From Candidatus Poribacteria bacterium (GTDB taxonomy: Bacteria > Poribacteria > WGA-4E > WGA-3G): a stretch of 64,000 nt of DNA. Each line of letters begins with the position of its first letter. The first letter of the stretch is position 1. Position numbers and translations under genes: made by a program. Shown here piece after piece: positions 19,092-29,691 of this stretch. The notes beneath the pieces were generated by a model. The model saw only the letters and a program-made list of their open reading frames with translations. It made no database searches and had not been told where the DNA came from. The DNA lies in the NCBI GenBank assembly GCA_028824125.1, contig JAPPES010000085.1:3071-67070 (forward strand). Direction: 5' to 3'.

Positions 19092-20441
19092 ATGAAACAA
19101 TTCTGTGTTACTTTTGAAAGGGAATTATTTGAAAAACACTATCAGTTATTAAGTCGGATTCTTTTTTCGGGTTTGTTCCTTTTTCCAGTCTTTCTGGCCG
19201 CATGTGGTGGAAAACTCGGAACGATTCAACAGCAAGATGTTGATGCACAACTTCTCCAAGCAGAACAGGCGATCCAATTAGCACATGATGTAAATGCATC
19301 TTCTCTCGCCTTTGAGGAGTTTGAGCAAGCAGAAACTTATCTCGAAAAGGCAAAAGAGGCATTGAATCAGAACAATGGAATTGATGCACTTCGATTTGCT
19401 ACGAAAGCGATCACTCATGCGAAAATTGCGCAGCGAAAAGCTGTGCAAAACACGATGAATGCCAAATTAAACGTTAACATTTTGGAAAAAGATGCTCTTA
19501 TTGCTGAACTTAGAAAAGACATCAATACCAAGAAAACTGAAATTTCAGGTTTAGAGACTGGCATCCAGCAACTTCGTGAGACAGAGAAGGAGTTTGAGCA
19601 AACTATCAGTCAACTTGAAAAAGAGAAACAGAAACTGAGCGATACTCGGAAAGTCAGCGAGCAAACGGTTGCTGAACTCAATGAATCCTTAAAATCGATT
19701 CAAGCGAGAGTGGTGCGTTCTGAAGCAGATGTGCAAGATTATGGGCGCCAAGTGAAAGAACTTACCCGAAAACTTGAAGCTGCTGAAACGATGGCTAAAT
19801 CCTCAAGTAAACAAAAACGGGCGGCTGTCGCTGAAACTGCATCTCTGAAAAAACAGTTGCGTGAACAAGCTAAGGTTTACACTAATATGTTGGAAAAAGC
19901 CAAAAAGCAGAATATCGCAGCTGAGCATCAGGAATATATCAAAAAAGCAGCTGAACAAGCACGCGCCTTCGCGAAGCAATTGCCGAGTAATAAGGATCCA
20001 CGTACACATAGGACATCACTTTCTACCCAGCAAATTAATGCTGGAAAAGCAGCTCTGAATAAGTGGGAAAATGCATGGAGTAGCAAAAATATGGCGGCAC
20101 ATTTTGCATTCTACACCCCAAATATTACTGTCAAAAAAATTCTTACGCAAGAAAGCAAAGAGAACGAGAGTACTATTGCCCCCAATCAAATTGAGGCTGC
20201 CCTTCGTGAGATGAACGCTCAGCCGTGGAAAAAAGTAAAAGCTTCCACGGAGGTGGAACAAGAAAGTGTGATCGGGATATACCGATTTAGCAAGTTGGTT
20301 TCTCCGGCGCAAACTGAGGATGATACGGCATTATTCCATAGCTGGACTCGCGAAATCTGGATGCATCAAGTTCAGGGAAAATGGAAAATTTATCGCGAAA
20401 CTTGGCAAATCTACGAAAATATTCCGGATTTTAGGAGGTAA
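19092..20441 (+). CDS. lipoprotein with long coiled coil and C-terminal NTF2/SnoaL-like domain
   Basis: FPVFLAACGG lipobox-like; heptad-rich middle; C-term KWENAWSSKNMAAHFAFYTPNITV...WKIYRETWQIYE. Confidence 0.6.
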   Translation: MKQFCVTFERELFEKHYQLLSRILFSGLFLFPVFLAACGGKLGTIQQQDVDAQLLQAEQAIQLAHDVNASSLAFEEFEQAETYLEKAKEALNQNNGIDALRFATKAITHAKIAQRKAVQNTMNAKLNVNILEKDALIAELRKDINTKKTEISGLETGIQQLRETEKEFEQTISQLEKEKQKLSDTRKVSEQTVAELNESLKSIQARVVRSEADVQDYGRQVKELTRKLEAAETMAKSSSKQKRAAVAETASLKKQLREQAKVYTNMLEKAKKQNIAAEHQEYIKKAAEQARAFAKQLPSNKDPRTHRTSLSTQQINAGKAALNKWENAWSSKNMAAHFAFYTPNITVKKILTQESKENESTIAPNQIEAALREMNAQPWKKVKASTEVEQESVIGIYRFSKLVSPAQTEDDTALFHSWTREIWMHQVQGKWKIYRETWQIYENIPDFRR

Positions 20442-20445
20442 GCTG

Positions 20446-21858
20446 ATGAACAACTTCCCAAACACTACACAGAACAATTCGAAATTCTCATTGCCCAATT
20501 CCCTAAAATGGGGGGCTATCGTCGTTTTAGTTGTGATTTTGGCTGTTGGTGGCATTCTACTCAGCCGTTCAAGTGAAACACCGGCAGGATTTTTAGCAAA
20601 ATGGAAAAATGCTGTTGAATCAGGAAACCTAAAAAGTTACGATGCGCTCTGGGTTAAAAAGGCGCAAACCCAACCTAATTCGGGTTATCTACAAACCGCA
20701 GACCTTTTCAAAGCAAAAATCGAAATAGAGGTCAATATCGCTAATGCTGTAAATAGGACCCGTAAGGACCCGCAGGACCCAAGTTACTTGCGGATTGAAG
20801 AAATCCCAATGCTCATCCGTCCCGATGGTGAACCTTTGATTCAATCAAGGACCCTGATTATTGCCAAAATCGGACTTATTCAACAACGTTGGAAACTTGT
20901 CAGAGATGAAGTTGTTAGTGAAGATTTTGGTTCTGATCTCAGTGCTTTTGAAGCAGAAGTTAATGTTGATACGACAACTCAAACTAACAGTCCCGTTGTC
21001 CCATTGGTATTACAATGGAAAAAAGCGCTTGAATCTCAGAATAAAAAGAAGTACGATTCACTCTGGGATAAGTCTGCCCGAAAAAAGCGAATAGATAATT
21101 TTCGACTTGCTCACTTCCATATGTCCCAAGATTTAGAAGTGGATCTAAGCCAGGTAAAATATACCCCTGTTGCACACTCAAAGACCCGACACGTAGCTGG
21201 CAATATCAGTGTTACGGTTAGTAGCAATGGAACTATCATAGAAACGCATCCCCGCACACTAACGATTGAGAAGAAAGGTTTCTTTTTCAGACGGTGGAAA
21301 CTGATAAACGATGAGATAGGCGATGATTATATTTCTACCCCACCTATTTCTCAACAGGGCCAACCGGATATTGACGTTGTCCCAGAAGAATCTGAGCCAG
21401 GTATCTATAACGGTGACGCACCGATTGATACACAACTCAAAGTAGGCCAAATTCTTTTCAAATGGCAGAAAGCATGGGAGGAGAAAGACCTTGACACCTA
21501 TATGTCAATCTATGCAGAGAGAGCACTCATCACCCGTGTTACCGTGCGAGGTGGCAAAGAAACACCCATCTATCTACGAAAAAAACAGCTCCGCGAGAAA
21601 ATGAGGCAGCTAAACGCATACTACGCAGATATTCAGGTTGGAATATCTAATTTGGAGATTAATGGGGATAGGGCTGTTGCAGATGCTACGTTTTTGCAAG
21701 AATTCAAAGGGACACCCGCATCAGGTACACGGCCAGCATATCGCGATGTCGGCACTAAAAAGTTGATCCTCATGATTGATCCTTCTGACGGATATTGGAA
21801 AATATATGCCGAAACGTGGAGTCGGTACGAGGATGTGCCTAAGTTTCCCAAAAACTGA
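20446..21858 (+). CDS. membrane-anchored protein with three NTF2/SnoaL-like repeats
   Basis: N-term TM; repeated FLAKWKNAVESGNLKSYDALW / LQWKKALESQNKKKYDSLW / LFKWQKAWEEKDLDTYMSIY; start moved to ATG 20446. Confidence 0.6.
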   Translation: MNNFPNTTQNNSKFSLPNSLKWGAIVVLVVILAVGGILLSRSSETPAGFLAKWKNAVESGNLKSYDALWVKKAQTQPNSGYLQTADLFKAKIEIEVNIANAVNRTRKDPQDPSYLRIEEIPMLIRPDGEPLIQSRTLIIAKIGLIQQRWKLVRDEVVSEDFGSDLSAFEAEVNVDTTTQTNSPVVPLVLQWKKALESQNKKKYDSLWDKSARKKRIDNFRLAHFHMSQDLEVDLSQVKYTPVAHSKTRHVAGNISVTVSSNGTIIETHPRTLTIEKKGFFFRRWKLINDEIGDDYISTPPISQQGQPDIDVVPEESEPGIYNGDAPIDTQLKVGQILFKWQKAWEEKDLDTYMSIYAERALITRVTVRGGKETPIYLRKKQLREKMRQLNAYYADIQVGISNLEINGDRAVADATFLQEFKGTPASGTRPAYRDVGTKKLILMIDPSDGYWKIYAETWSRYEDVPKFPKN

Positions 21859-21866
21859 ATCTATTT

Positions 21867-21998
21867 TATAGTAGACTTTAGAATTAATTGGGCATTCTGT
21901 TCAGTTCGGTTAGGAAACCGAACCTACCGGGGGTGTTGTAGCACAAACTAACAGTTTGCGCTACAGAAGTGTCCCATTAATTATAGGTTTTACTGTAC
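21867..21998. repeat. MITE-like element copy with internal hairpin
   Basis: tatagtagactttagaattaattgggca ... tgtcccattaattataggttttactgta; internal ggttaggaaaccgaacc. Confidence 0.6.
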
Positions 21999-22063
21999 GA
22001 TGAATAAGACAATAGAAAAGAGTATTTACTGCTCCATGTAGGCACAACTTCGAATCAACACAA

Positions 22064-22492
22064 ATGCACACTGAATACCGAACGAAACGAAAGATTGAAT
22101 TTGCCGATACCGATATGGCAGGCATTGTCCATTTTTCGAGATTCTTCGTTTTTATGGAGGCCGCAGAACACGAATTTTTACGCAGTTTAGGAACAAGTGT
22201 TGCTACTGAATGGGATGGTAACAAAATCGGTTGGCCCAGGCTTACTGCCTCCTGCGAATATCTCAGTCCACTGCGATTTGAGGATGAGGTAGATATCCGA
22301 TTGTGGATATCCAAAAAAGGAACAAAATCACTCACATACCAATTTCAGTTTACCCATGAAGGCAAAGATATTGCGCGGGGACAGCTTACCACAGTCTGTT
22401 GTATAACAAATCCGGGTGAAAAAATGCGCGCTATTCCTATTCCCGAATTCATCACTTCACAGATTGTTACACAAAAATATAGTGAACTTTGA
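22064..22492 (+). CDS. acyl-CoA thioesterase (YbgC/4HBT hotdog family)
   Basis: RKIEFADTDMAGIVHFSRFFVFMEAAEHEFL; stop codon lies inside an adjacent repeat element. Confidence 0.88.
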   Translation: MHTEYRTKRKIEFADTDMAGIVHFSRFFVFMEAAEHEFLRSLGTSVATEWDGNKIGWPRLTASCEYLSPLRFEDEVDIRLWISKKGTKSLTYQFQFTHEGKDIARGQLTTVCCITNPGEKMRAIPIPEFITSQIVTQKYSEL

Positions 22493-22747
22493 AATTATTG
22501 AGACGCTTGATAAACCTATTTTGAAAACATAACGGACAACAGTAGTTGCCTCACAAACTGTATGAAGATTAATTCGGTAATTTTTTGTCCGCACGAGGCA
22601 CGGATACCCCACTGCTGGCGAGGTTTTCGAACCTCGCCCACAGGACCGATTTATTTTCTTAATCCTCATTTAGTTTGTGCCACAAAGAGGACGCAAACTA
22701 ACAGTTTGCTCTACAGAAATGTCCCATTAATTATAGTTTTTACTATA
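22478..22747. repeat. MITE-like element copy overlapping the thioesterase 3' end
   Basis: tatagtgaactttgaaattattgagac ... tgtcccattaattatagtttttactata. Confidence 0.6.
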
Positions 22748-22791
22748 GCATGTCCAAGTGCTGTGGTTGTCTTAATTTCCTTCCGATAAAT

Positions 22792-23487
22792 ATGCAAGAA
22801 ACTACAGATAAAACGCATCAACTTAAAATTTCAAACCTGTCTAAAGACTTTGGAAAATTACAGGTCCTACGAAATGTTTCATTCAGTTTCAGCGCAGGCA
22901 CATCAGTCGCGATTACCGGTCCTTCAGGTTCTGGCAAAAGCACACTTTTACATATTATCGGCACATTAGAAGAACCCACTAACGGACAGGTTGAGATTAA
23001 CGGTACTGATCCCTTTGATCTTTCTGAACCTGAACTTGCTCGCTACCGGAATGCTGTGATTGGGTTTGTGTTTCAGGACCATCATCTCCTTCCACAATAC
23101 TCTGTACTTGAAAACGTGCTTATTCCCACGTTTGCCTTCAAACAGCAGCCAGATGCTTCACAGCTTGCAGAAGAACTCTTGAAACGAGTTGGACTAACTG
23201 ATCGCATGTCGCACCGCCCAGCTGAACTTTCTGGGGGAGAACGTCAAAGAGTCGCAATTGCGCGTGCCCTCATCAATAAACCGAATATCCTCCTCTGTGA
23301 TGAACCAACCGGTAATCTTGACGCAACGACTGCTGCAACCATAGCAGACCTGCTATTTGAATTGCATCGTATAGAACAAAACATTTTAATTGCCGTAACG
23401 CACAATCTTGAACTTGCGGGTAGGTTTGAAAACCGCCTCAAACTCGCCGATGGGATTTGCACTTTAGAAACAGTGGGTGGTAAATAA
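22792..23487 (+). CDS. ABC transporter ATP-binding protein (LolD/MacB type)
   Basis: Walker A GPSGSGKSTLLHI; LSGGERQRVAIARAL; LLCDEPTGNLD; start moved to ATG 22792. Confidence 0.93.
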   Translation: MQETTDKTHQLKISNLSKDFGKLQVLRNVSFSFSAGTSVAITGPSGSGKSTLLHIIGTLEEPTNGQVEINGTDPFDLSEPELARYRNAVIGFVFQDHHLLPQYSVLENVLIPTFAFKQQPDASQLAEELLKRVGLTDRMSHRPAELSGGERQRVAIARALINKPNILLCDEPTGNLDATTAATIADLLFELHRIEQNILIAVTHNLELAGRFENRLKLADGICTLETVGGK

Positions 23488-26400
23488 CCTTAAAATTATG
23501 CGGACATTTTGGAGAACTGCAAAACACTATTGGCAAATTCATCTTATTGTTGCACTTTGCACTGCAGTAGCGACAGGTGTACTGGCTGGTGCATTGATTG
23601 TTGGTGACTCCATGCGGGGTAGCCTACGTGACATCACACTGGAACGCCTTGGTTCAATTCAACATGCACTCATCGCCGACCATTTTTTTAAACCAGATAT
23701 ATTAAATCGACAACATACCGTGCCAGCAATTCTACTAAATGGAACAGTTGTCGCGGCTGAAACCGAAACACGTGCATCAAAGGTTAACGTCTACGGTGTT
23801 GATGACACCTTCTTTCGTCTTTGGAAAAACAGTGCTGTCCCGAATTTGAGCAGTGCAACTGACAACCCCTTTGCAGACATTGTTATCAACGAGGCACTTC
23901 AAAACGAACTGAAGGTCCAAATTGGTGATGCAATCCTTGTTAATTTTCCGCAAGCAGTTGAAATCCATCCAGAATTCCTACTGGGTAAACGTGATGCATC
24001 TGATGTTATCCAAAGACTTCGCTTAGTAGTCAGTGATGTTGTCCCCACTGAAAACGCTGGCAGATTTAGCCTCCATGCACATCAAAGCCTCCCATTGAAT
24101 GCATACATCTCGCTCCCTGTTTTGCAAAAAGCACTCACACAATCTGGTAAAGTGAACGCGCTGTTTACCACTGACGCTGATCCAATCTTACCAGAAGATT
24201 TATCCTTGAACCTCACCACCCTCCGTTTAAGTATAATGGAACAACAAAACCACTTCGATTTGCAAAGTACACAATTCCTTATTGAACCAGTGTTGTCGGA
24301 GGCAGCACTATCGGTTGCGTCAGAAAACGATATTCCGACACTTCCAACACTCACCTATCTCGCAAACACAATATCTACTATTGATTCATCACAACAAAAT
24401 GAGTCAACTGGTAACACCAAGCAAATTCCATATTCAACAATTTTGGCTGTTCCATTAGAAAAGGGAGAATTTGTCAAACTCGTAAGCCGATTGACAATAG
24501 AAATTGAACAAGAGACAGTGGCAAGCAAATTAAATACACCCACTCCGTCTGATGAATTGTCTGAAATTTACCTCAATACTTGGGCAGCAGACGATCTCGG
24601 TGTGAAAGTAGGTGATATAATTAACCTCACCTACTATAGTGTTAATGCAGAAGAAGAGTACGTCACAGAAAACGCACAATTTATTCTAAAAGGCATTGTA
24701 CCCATTGAGGACATCGCTGCAGACACAAACTTAATTCCAAAATTTCCGGGTATTCACGACACAGCAGACATCTCCGAATGGGAACCACCTTTTACAATTG
24801 ACTATAGTCTCATCCGTAGCAGAGACGAGACGTATTGGGATGAATACAAGACAACACCTAAAGCTTATGTTTCTTTAGATGTTGGTAAACGTCTTTGGCA
24901 AAACCGATTTGGCGATCTCACTACTATTCGGATGGGAGCGGTACCGGGACAAGACATAGAAGCAACCATATCACTTTTTGAAACCGAATTCCTCAAAAAG
25001 ATTGAGCCAGAACAGATCGGATTCCAATTTTTATCTCTCAAAGAGGAGGGACTAAATGCGTCTTCCGGTTCCACAGATTTTGGGATGCTGTTTAGCAGTT
25101 TGAGCGGATTTATCATTATTGCCGTGGCACTGTTAGTCGGGATGGTCTTCCGAATCGGTGTAGAACAGAGAGCGCGTGAGGTCGGCATCCTCCAAGCAGT
25201 AGGTTACACGCTTCCTAAAATCCGCCGCCGTTTCCTTTTTGAAGGAATCCTTATTACAAGCATCGGAAGCATATTGGGTTGTCTACTGGCGATAGGATAT
25301 GCAAAATTGATGATATTCGGTTTACAAACATGGTGGTTACCTGCTATCGGCACACCTTTTATGAAATTACACATAAACCTATTGAGTCTGCTTAGCGGCG
25401 CACTCATTTCACTTCTTGTAGTGATATTTTCCATCCGAATGACTGTCCGCAAATTGGGTAAAGCAACGACCATATCACTTCTTGCGGGGCAAACTGATTT
25501 TCAAGAGATAAATTCAGAATCGAAAATAAAGAATGTTAATAAGTCAGGGTTTAGAGCGGCAACAATTACGGCCTGTATCGCTGGCATTTTTATTGGTGCT
25601 TTGGGCGTTGGAAGACTCCTTTTTGGTGGTTGGGCAGGAGATATTGTTCTTCTCTTAATAGCAATTTGCTTTGGAATTATTTTACGGAGGGTCCTTCAAA
25701 GAAGTAAAGGAACAAATTCCAACCTTATCCCTAAAAATATCAATATTATTTCACTTTTCTTCAGCATTGGAATCATCATTGGTGTTTTATTAACATATTT
25801 TCCGTTTGTTGTAAGAATTTCAGAGTTATGTTTCGCATTGATAGAACATCCCGTAGTTCAGTTTATTATACTTACGATTACAATTCTCTCTCTCGGCTGG
25901 ACAGTTTTTTCAAAATGGTTAAGTTCACAACAGGTTTCAAAACAATTAAGTAGAGTTCAATTTGCTCTTAAAAATGCTGCACGACAACCTGCAAGAAGCA
26001 AAACCTGTGTTACGACAATAAGTTTAGCATGTTGTATCATCGTGGCTGTTGGCGCAAATCGACATGATGCACTGCCAGAAACAGAATACGCTTTTGTCGC
26101 CGAATCTTCACTGCCATTACACCACAGTCTAAGGACACCTGATGGCAGACTTGAACTCGGTTTTGATACAGGAGAATCGGAATTACTGTCCAAGTCCGTT
26201 GTTGTTCCATTTCGTGTTTTACCGGGGGAAGACGTGAGTTGTCTTAATCTCTATCAACCTCAGAAACCACAGATCTTGGGTGCATCGGATGCAATGTTAA
26301 ACGAGGATCCGTGGCAAATCCTAAAATTGGAAAACAGTCAACAAGGAAAAATACATGCAATCGGCGATGAGAAGTCGCTGCGTTGGATTTTACACCATAA

Positions 26401-27058
26401 TCCTAAGGAAGATTTTCTGATCCAAGATGTATTTGGAAAATCTTTATTGTTAGAGCTTGAAACGGTTGAAAATAGTCTTTTTCAGAGTCAATTAATAATT
26501 TCCGAATCTGATTTTACGAAATACTTTCCGAATCAAAGTGGGTATCAATTTTTTCTGATTAAGACACCACCTGAATTGCGAGAAGAAACATTACAGACGC
26601 TTGAGAAAACATTGGAAGACTACGGCTTTGACGTTACGTCAGCATCAGAGCGATTGGCAAGTTTTCGCGCTGTTGAAAATACCTATATCTCCACTTTCCA
26701 AAGTCTTGGAGGACTGGGAGTACTACTCGGCACTTTCGGCTTAGCACTGGTTCTATTTAGAAATATTATTGAACGGCGAGGTGAATTAGCAACCTTGCGT
26801 GCTTTCGGTTTCCGTCGACAACTGCTCTCCAAAATATTGTTCATTGAAAGCTGCTTTCTCCTGACAATTGGGATGCTCATTGGGATTGTCGCTGGATTCG
26901 TTGCAATTCTCGGTTCACAAGGGCACTTGCCCGCATTTCCATGGTTATCGCTCACGATTACCTTGTTATTCATTTTCGGATTTGGTATAATTGCAAATAG
27001 TATTGCCGTTGCTGTAGCACTAAGAAGCCCGTTATTGTCAACCTTGAAAACGGAATAG
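23477..27058 (+). CDS. ABC transporter permease, FtsX/MacB-like, two FtsX modules
   Basis: Overlaps the ATPase gene; VFRIGVEQRAREVGILQAVGYTLPKIRRRFLFEG and ...FRNIIERRGELATLRAFGFRRQLLSKILFIES. Confidence 0.88.
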   Translation: MVNNLKIMRTFWRTAKHYWQIHLIVALCTAVATGVLAGALIVGDSMRGSLRDITLERLGSIQHALIADHFFKPDILNRQHTVPAILLNGTVVAAETETRASKVNVYGVDDTFFRLWKNSAVPNLSSATDNPFADIVINEALQNELKVQIGDAILVNFPQAVEIHPEFLLGKRDASDVIQRLRLVVSDVVPTENAGRFSLHAHQSLPLNAYISLPVLQKALTQSGKVNALFTTDADPILPEDLSLNLTTLRLSIMEQQNHFDLQSTQFLIEPVLSEAALSVASENDIPTLPTLTYLANTISTIDSSQQNESTGNTKQIPYSTILAVPLEKGEFVKLVSRLTIEIEQETVASKLNTPTPSDELSEIYLNTWAADDLGVKVGDIINLTYYSVNAEEEYVTENAQFILKGIVPIEDIAADTNLIPKFPGIHDTADISEWEPPFTIDYSLIRSRDETYWDEYKTTPKAYVSLDVGKRLWQNRFGDLTTIRMGAVPGQDIEATISLFETEFLKKIEPEQIGFQFLSLKEEGLNASSGSTDFGMLFSSLSGFIIIAVALLVGMVFRIGVEQRAREVGILQAVGYTLPKIRRRFLFEGILITSIGSILGCLLAIGYAKLMIFGLQTWWLPAIGTPFMKLHINLLSLLSGALISLLVVIFSIRMTVRKLGKATTISLLAGQTDFQEINSESKIKNVNKSGFRAATITACIAGIFIGALGVGRLLFGGWAGDIVLLLIAICFGIILRRVLQRSKGTNSNLIPKNINIISLFFSIGIIIGVLLTYFPFVVRISELCFALIEHPVVQFIILTITILSLGWTVFSKWLSSQQVSKQLSRVQFALKNAARQPARSKTCVTTISLACCIIVAVGANRHDALPETEYAFVAESSLPLHHSLRTPDGRLELGFDTGESELLSKSVVVPFRVLPGEDVSCLNLYQPQKPQILGASDAMLNEDPWQILKLENSQQGKIHAIGDEKSLRWILHHNPKEDFLIQDVFGKSLLLELETVENSLFQSQLIISESDFTKYFPNQSGYQFFLIKTPPELREETLQTLEKTLEDYGFDVTSASERLASFRAVENTYISTFQSLGGLGVLLGTFGLALVLFRNIIERRGELATLRAFGFRRQLLSKILFIESCFLLTIGMLIGIVAGFVAILGSQGHLPAFPWLSLTITLLFIFGFGIIANSIAVAVALRSPLLSTLKTE

Positions 27059-27092
27059 AAAACAAGATTTAATTGTTTGTGTCAGAAATTTT

Positions 27093-27683
27093 ATGATGCG
27101 CTCTATTTGGACAATTCCCGCAACCTTTATATTCGTTTTATCACTTCTAATGCTGGTCAGTTGTTCAAACGACGCAGAAACTGATGCCGCTACTGCCTTG
27201 AACCACACTCAACAAGGGTGGCATGCTTACAAGTTGGGCGACTATACGCAAGCACTGCTCAGTTTTGAACGTGCGCTCAATATTGATCCAGAATTCGCTG
27301 ATGCCCATAATGGCGTTGGATGGAGCCATCTAAGCCTTTCGCTGACGCTACCATTGGTACAAGAAGCATTCCAAAATGCGCTGCGTTACGACGCATCTAA
27401 TGCTGATGCGTGGGTAGGTTTAGCAAATGTGCTTTATTTACGTTACAAGGATAGTTCTGATTTCATCGATGCAATCCGAGCGATTGATAACGCGCTACAA
27501 GCTGATGCACAGTACCTCTATCGGCATGATTATGATTCTAACGCTGAATTATATGCGTTGAAGGCAGCGTGCTATCTCTATCTCGGAGAGAGACAATTGG
27601 CAAAACAAGAAGTTGATAAAACTCTAAAAATTAATGCTGAAAACAAAACGGCTATTGTACTTGAAAATATGTTGAAGGAATAA
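27093..27683 (+). CDS. TPR lipoprotein
   Basis: LMLVSCSND lipobox; GDYTQALLSFERALNIDPEFADAHNGVGW. Confidence 0.75.
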   Translation: MMRSIWTIPATFIFVLSLLMLVSCSNDAETDAATALNHTQQGWHAYKLGDYTQALLSFERALNIDPEFADAHNGVGWSHLSLSLTLPLVQEAFQNALRYDASNADAWVGLANVLYLRYKDSSDFIDAIRAIDNALQADAQYLYRHDYDSNAELYALKAACYLYLGERQLAKQEVDKTLKINAENKTAIVLENMLKE

Positions 27684-27709
27684 TGAAAATATAAATTTGG
27701 GAGAAAAAT

Positions 27710-28606
27710 ATGTCTCAAAATGTTATTACGTCCACCAATTTAACAAACTATACGCCAGCGCATCGCGGAAAAGTCCGCGATCTTTACGACCTCGGAGATG
27801 AGTTTCTGATTATCTCTACGGATCGAATATCTGCATTTGATGTCGTCCTACCGAACGGTATTCCTGATAAGGGGAAAGTTTTAACCGGATTGTCCAAATT
27901 CTGGTTCAATTATACCAAATCTGTTGTAGATAATCATGTTATAGCCACAGAAGTTGAAGAATATCCGGACGCATTACAGGCAGATGTGGACCTATTAGAA
28001 GGACGTTCAATGCTTGTCCGTAAAGCGGAACGTGTTGATGTTGAATGCGTAGTACGCGGTTATCTTGCCGGTTCAGGATGGGCTTCGTATCAGAAGACAG
28101 AAGAAATATGTGGACAGAAACTCCCATCGGGGTTACGTGAATCGGAACGGTTACCAGAACTTTTATTCACACCCACAACAAAGGCGGAACAAGGTGAACA
28201 TGACGAACCTATTACTATTGATGAAATGCGAAATCAGGTTGGAACTGACCTCACTGATAAATTAATTGACATTAGTTTTGCGCTATTCAAAGCTGCAAGT
28301 CAGCATGCTGAAAACTCAGGTATTATCCTGTGTGACACAAAATTTGAATTTGGGCAATGTGATGGTAAGTTGATACTTATAGATGAGGTTTTCACGCCAG
28401 ATTCGTCCCGTTTTTGGCCTGCACATCTGTATGAACCCGGAAAACCACAGCAGAGTTTTGATAAGCAGTTCGTTCGGGATTACCTCTCTGAAATCGGTTG
28501 GAACAAGCAACCCCCTGCACCTGAATTACCGGATACCGTTATTACAAAAACGAGTGAAAAATACAGAGAAGCATATAGGCTCATTGTAGGAGAAGAACTC
28601 ACTTAA
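27710..28606 (+). CDS. purC: phosphoribosylaminoimidazole-succinocarboxamide synthase
   Basis: GKVRDLYDLGDEFLIISTDRISAFDVVLPNGIPDKGKVLTGLSKFWF; VRGYLAGSGW; DEVFTPDSSRFW. Confidence 0.95.
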   Translation: MSQNVITSTNLTNYTPAHRGKVRDLYDLGDEFLIISTDRISAFDVVLPNGIPDKGKVLTGLSKFWFNYTKSVVDNHVIATEVEEYPDALQADVDLLEGRSMLVRKAERVDVECVVRGYLAGSGWASYQKTEEICGQKLPSGLRESERLPELLFTPTTKAEQGEHDEPITIDEMRNQVGTDLTDKLIDISFALFKAASQHAENSGIILCDTKFEFGQCDGKLILIDEVFTPDSSRFWPAHLYEPGKPQQSFDKQFVRDYLSEIGWNKQPPAPELPDTVITKTSEKYREAYRLIVGEELT

Positions 28607-28735
28607 TCCCGATTTGCCAGGTTCAGTAGGGGCGGTTTCCTAATCGCACCATAGTCGTCAATTTAAGAAGACAAGCGTTCGTAGTCGCGAATTCATTGCC
28701 AAACGCGCGTTTGGAATTTGGCACTTCGGACATTC

Positions 28736-28797
28736 TGTAGGAGCGAGCTTTGCTCGCGACCCTGCGTCCGATGTCGCGAGCAAAGCTCGCTCCTACA
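28736..28797. repeat. perfect 25-bp inverted repeat (palindromic REP type)
   Basis: tgtaggagcgagctttgctcgcgac (28736-28760) and gtcgcgagcaaagctcgctcctaca (28773-28797). Confidence 0.85.
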
Positions 28798-28914
28798 AGA
28801 AGAAAATCGGGCTTCCAAAGCCCTCCAACAAGAAAATCAGGCACTAAATTGACACATAAGATGCGGTTTCCTAACCGCACCTTTTATCCAAGTTCAGCGA
28901 ATTCCGCTGTCCTA

Positions 28915-29394
28915 TTATTCCACATAAAAAAGATGACTACGTTCAAAGAGTCCATCAAGAAAAATTTCAACGAACCATTCGCCCGTTGCAAATTGATTAC
29001 CTCTTAACCCACGTTCTGGAGCGTCAATATAAAACCATGTTATCTTTTCACCAGTTGTTGAAGAAATAGTTCGTTCCTCACTCCAAAATGGCGGATCGTC
29101 TAAGTCGTCTTCAGGCGAAAACCACGAAACCTTGACCGTATGTGATTCGTCAATATTTTCCCATAAAAGCCATAAAAACACTTGATCGTTTACTTCAGCA
29201 CTAAACGTATCGGTTATACCGTCAGGGCGGTCTTCATGGACTGAAATAGCCAAAACTGATTCTGTGATATTAGGTTCTCCGCGCCCCAGATCAATCGTGC
29301 CACTGCCGCCAGAACGGGTTTCTTCACAACCGTTCAAAATAATTACAAAAGGAAGTAGCACTATCACCAAAAATGATGTGTATTTTCGTTTCAT
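28915..29394 (-). CDS. hypothetical lipoprotein
   Basis: MKRKYTSFLVIVLLPFVIILNGCEE signal/lipobox; start chosen at ATG 29394. Confidence 0.65.
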   Translation of the reverse strand: MKRKYTSFLVIVLLPFVIILNGCEETRSGGSGTIDLGRGEPNITESVLAISVHEDRPDGITDTFSAEVNDQVFLWLLWENIDESHTVKVSWFSPEDDLDDPPFWSEERTISSTTGEKITWFYIDAPERGLRGNQFATGEWFVEIFLDGLFERSHLFYVE

Positions 29395-29691
29395 TAGAGA
29401 TTCTCCTTGGATATAGATTTTGTTGTTTCTTTGCAGAGGACGTTTTTTGATGCACAAACTGACAGTTTGTACTACATACAATAGACTCACCCACGCTTTA
29501 GCAGGTAGAGTATGTCACAAGTAAATTCTAACACACCCGCGTGTTTTCTGCAAACCTATTTGGCAACTTCTATATCGGGCAAGATCGATCTTGCCAATTT
29601 TGACATAAAACCGCAATTCCTGTAAACTCTATGAAACACATCTACGTTAAAAGAGTAAGTTGTTCATAAAACTGAACGAAAGTCTGGCAAA

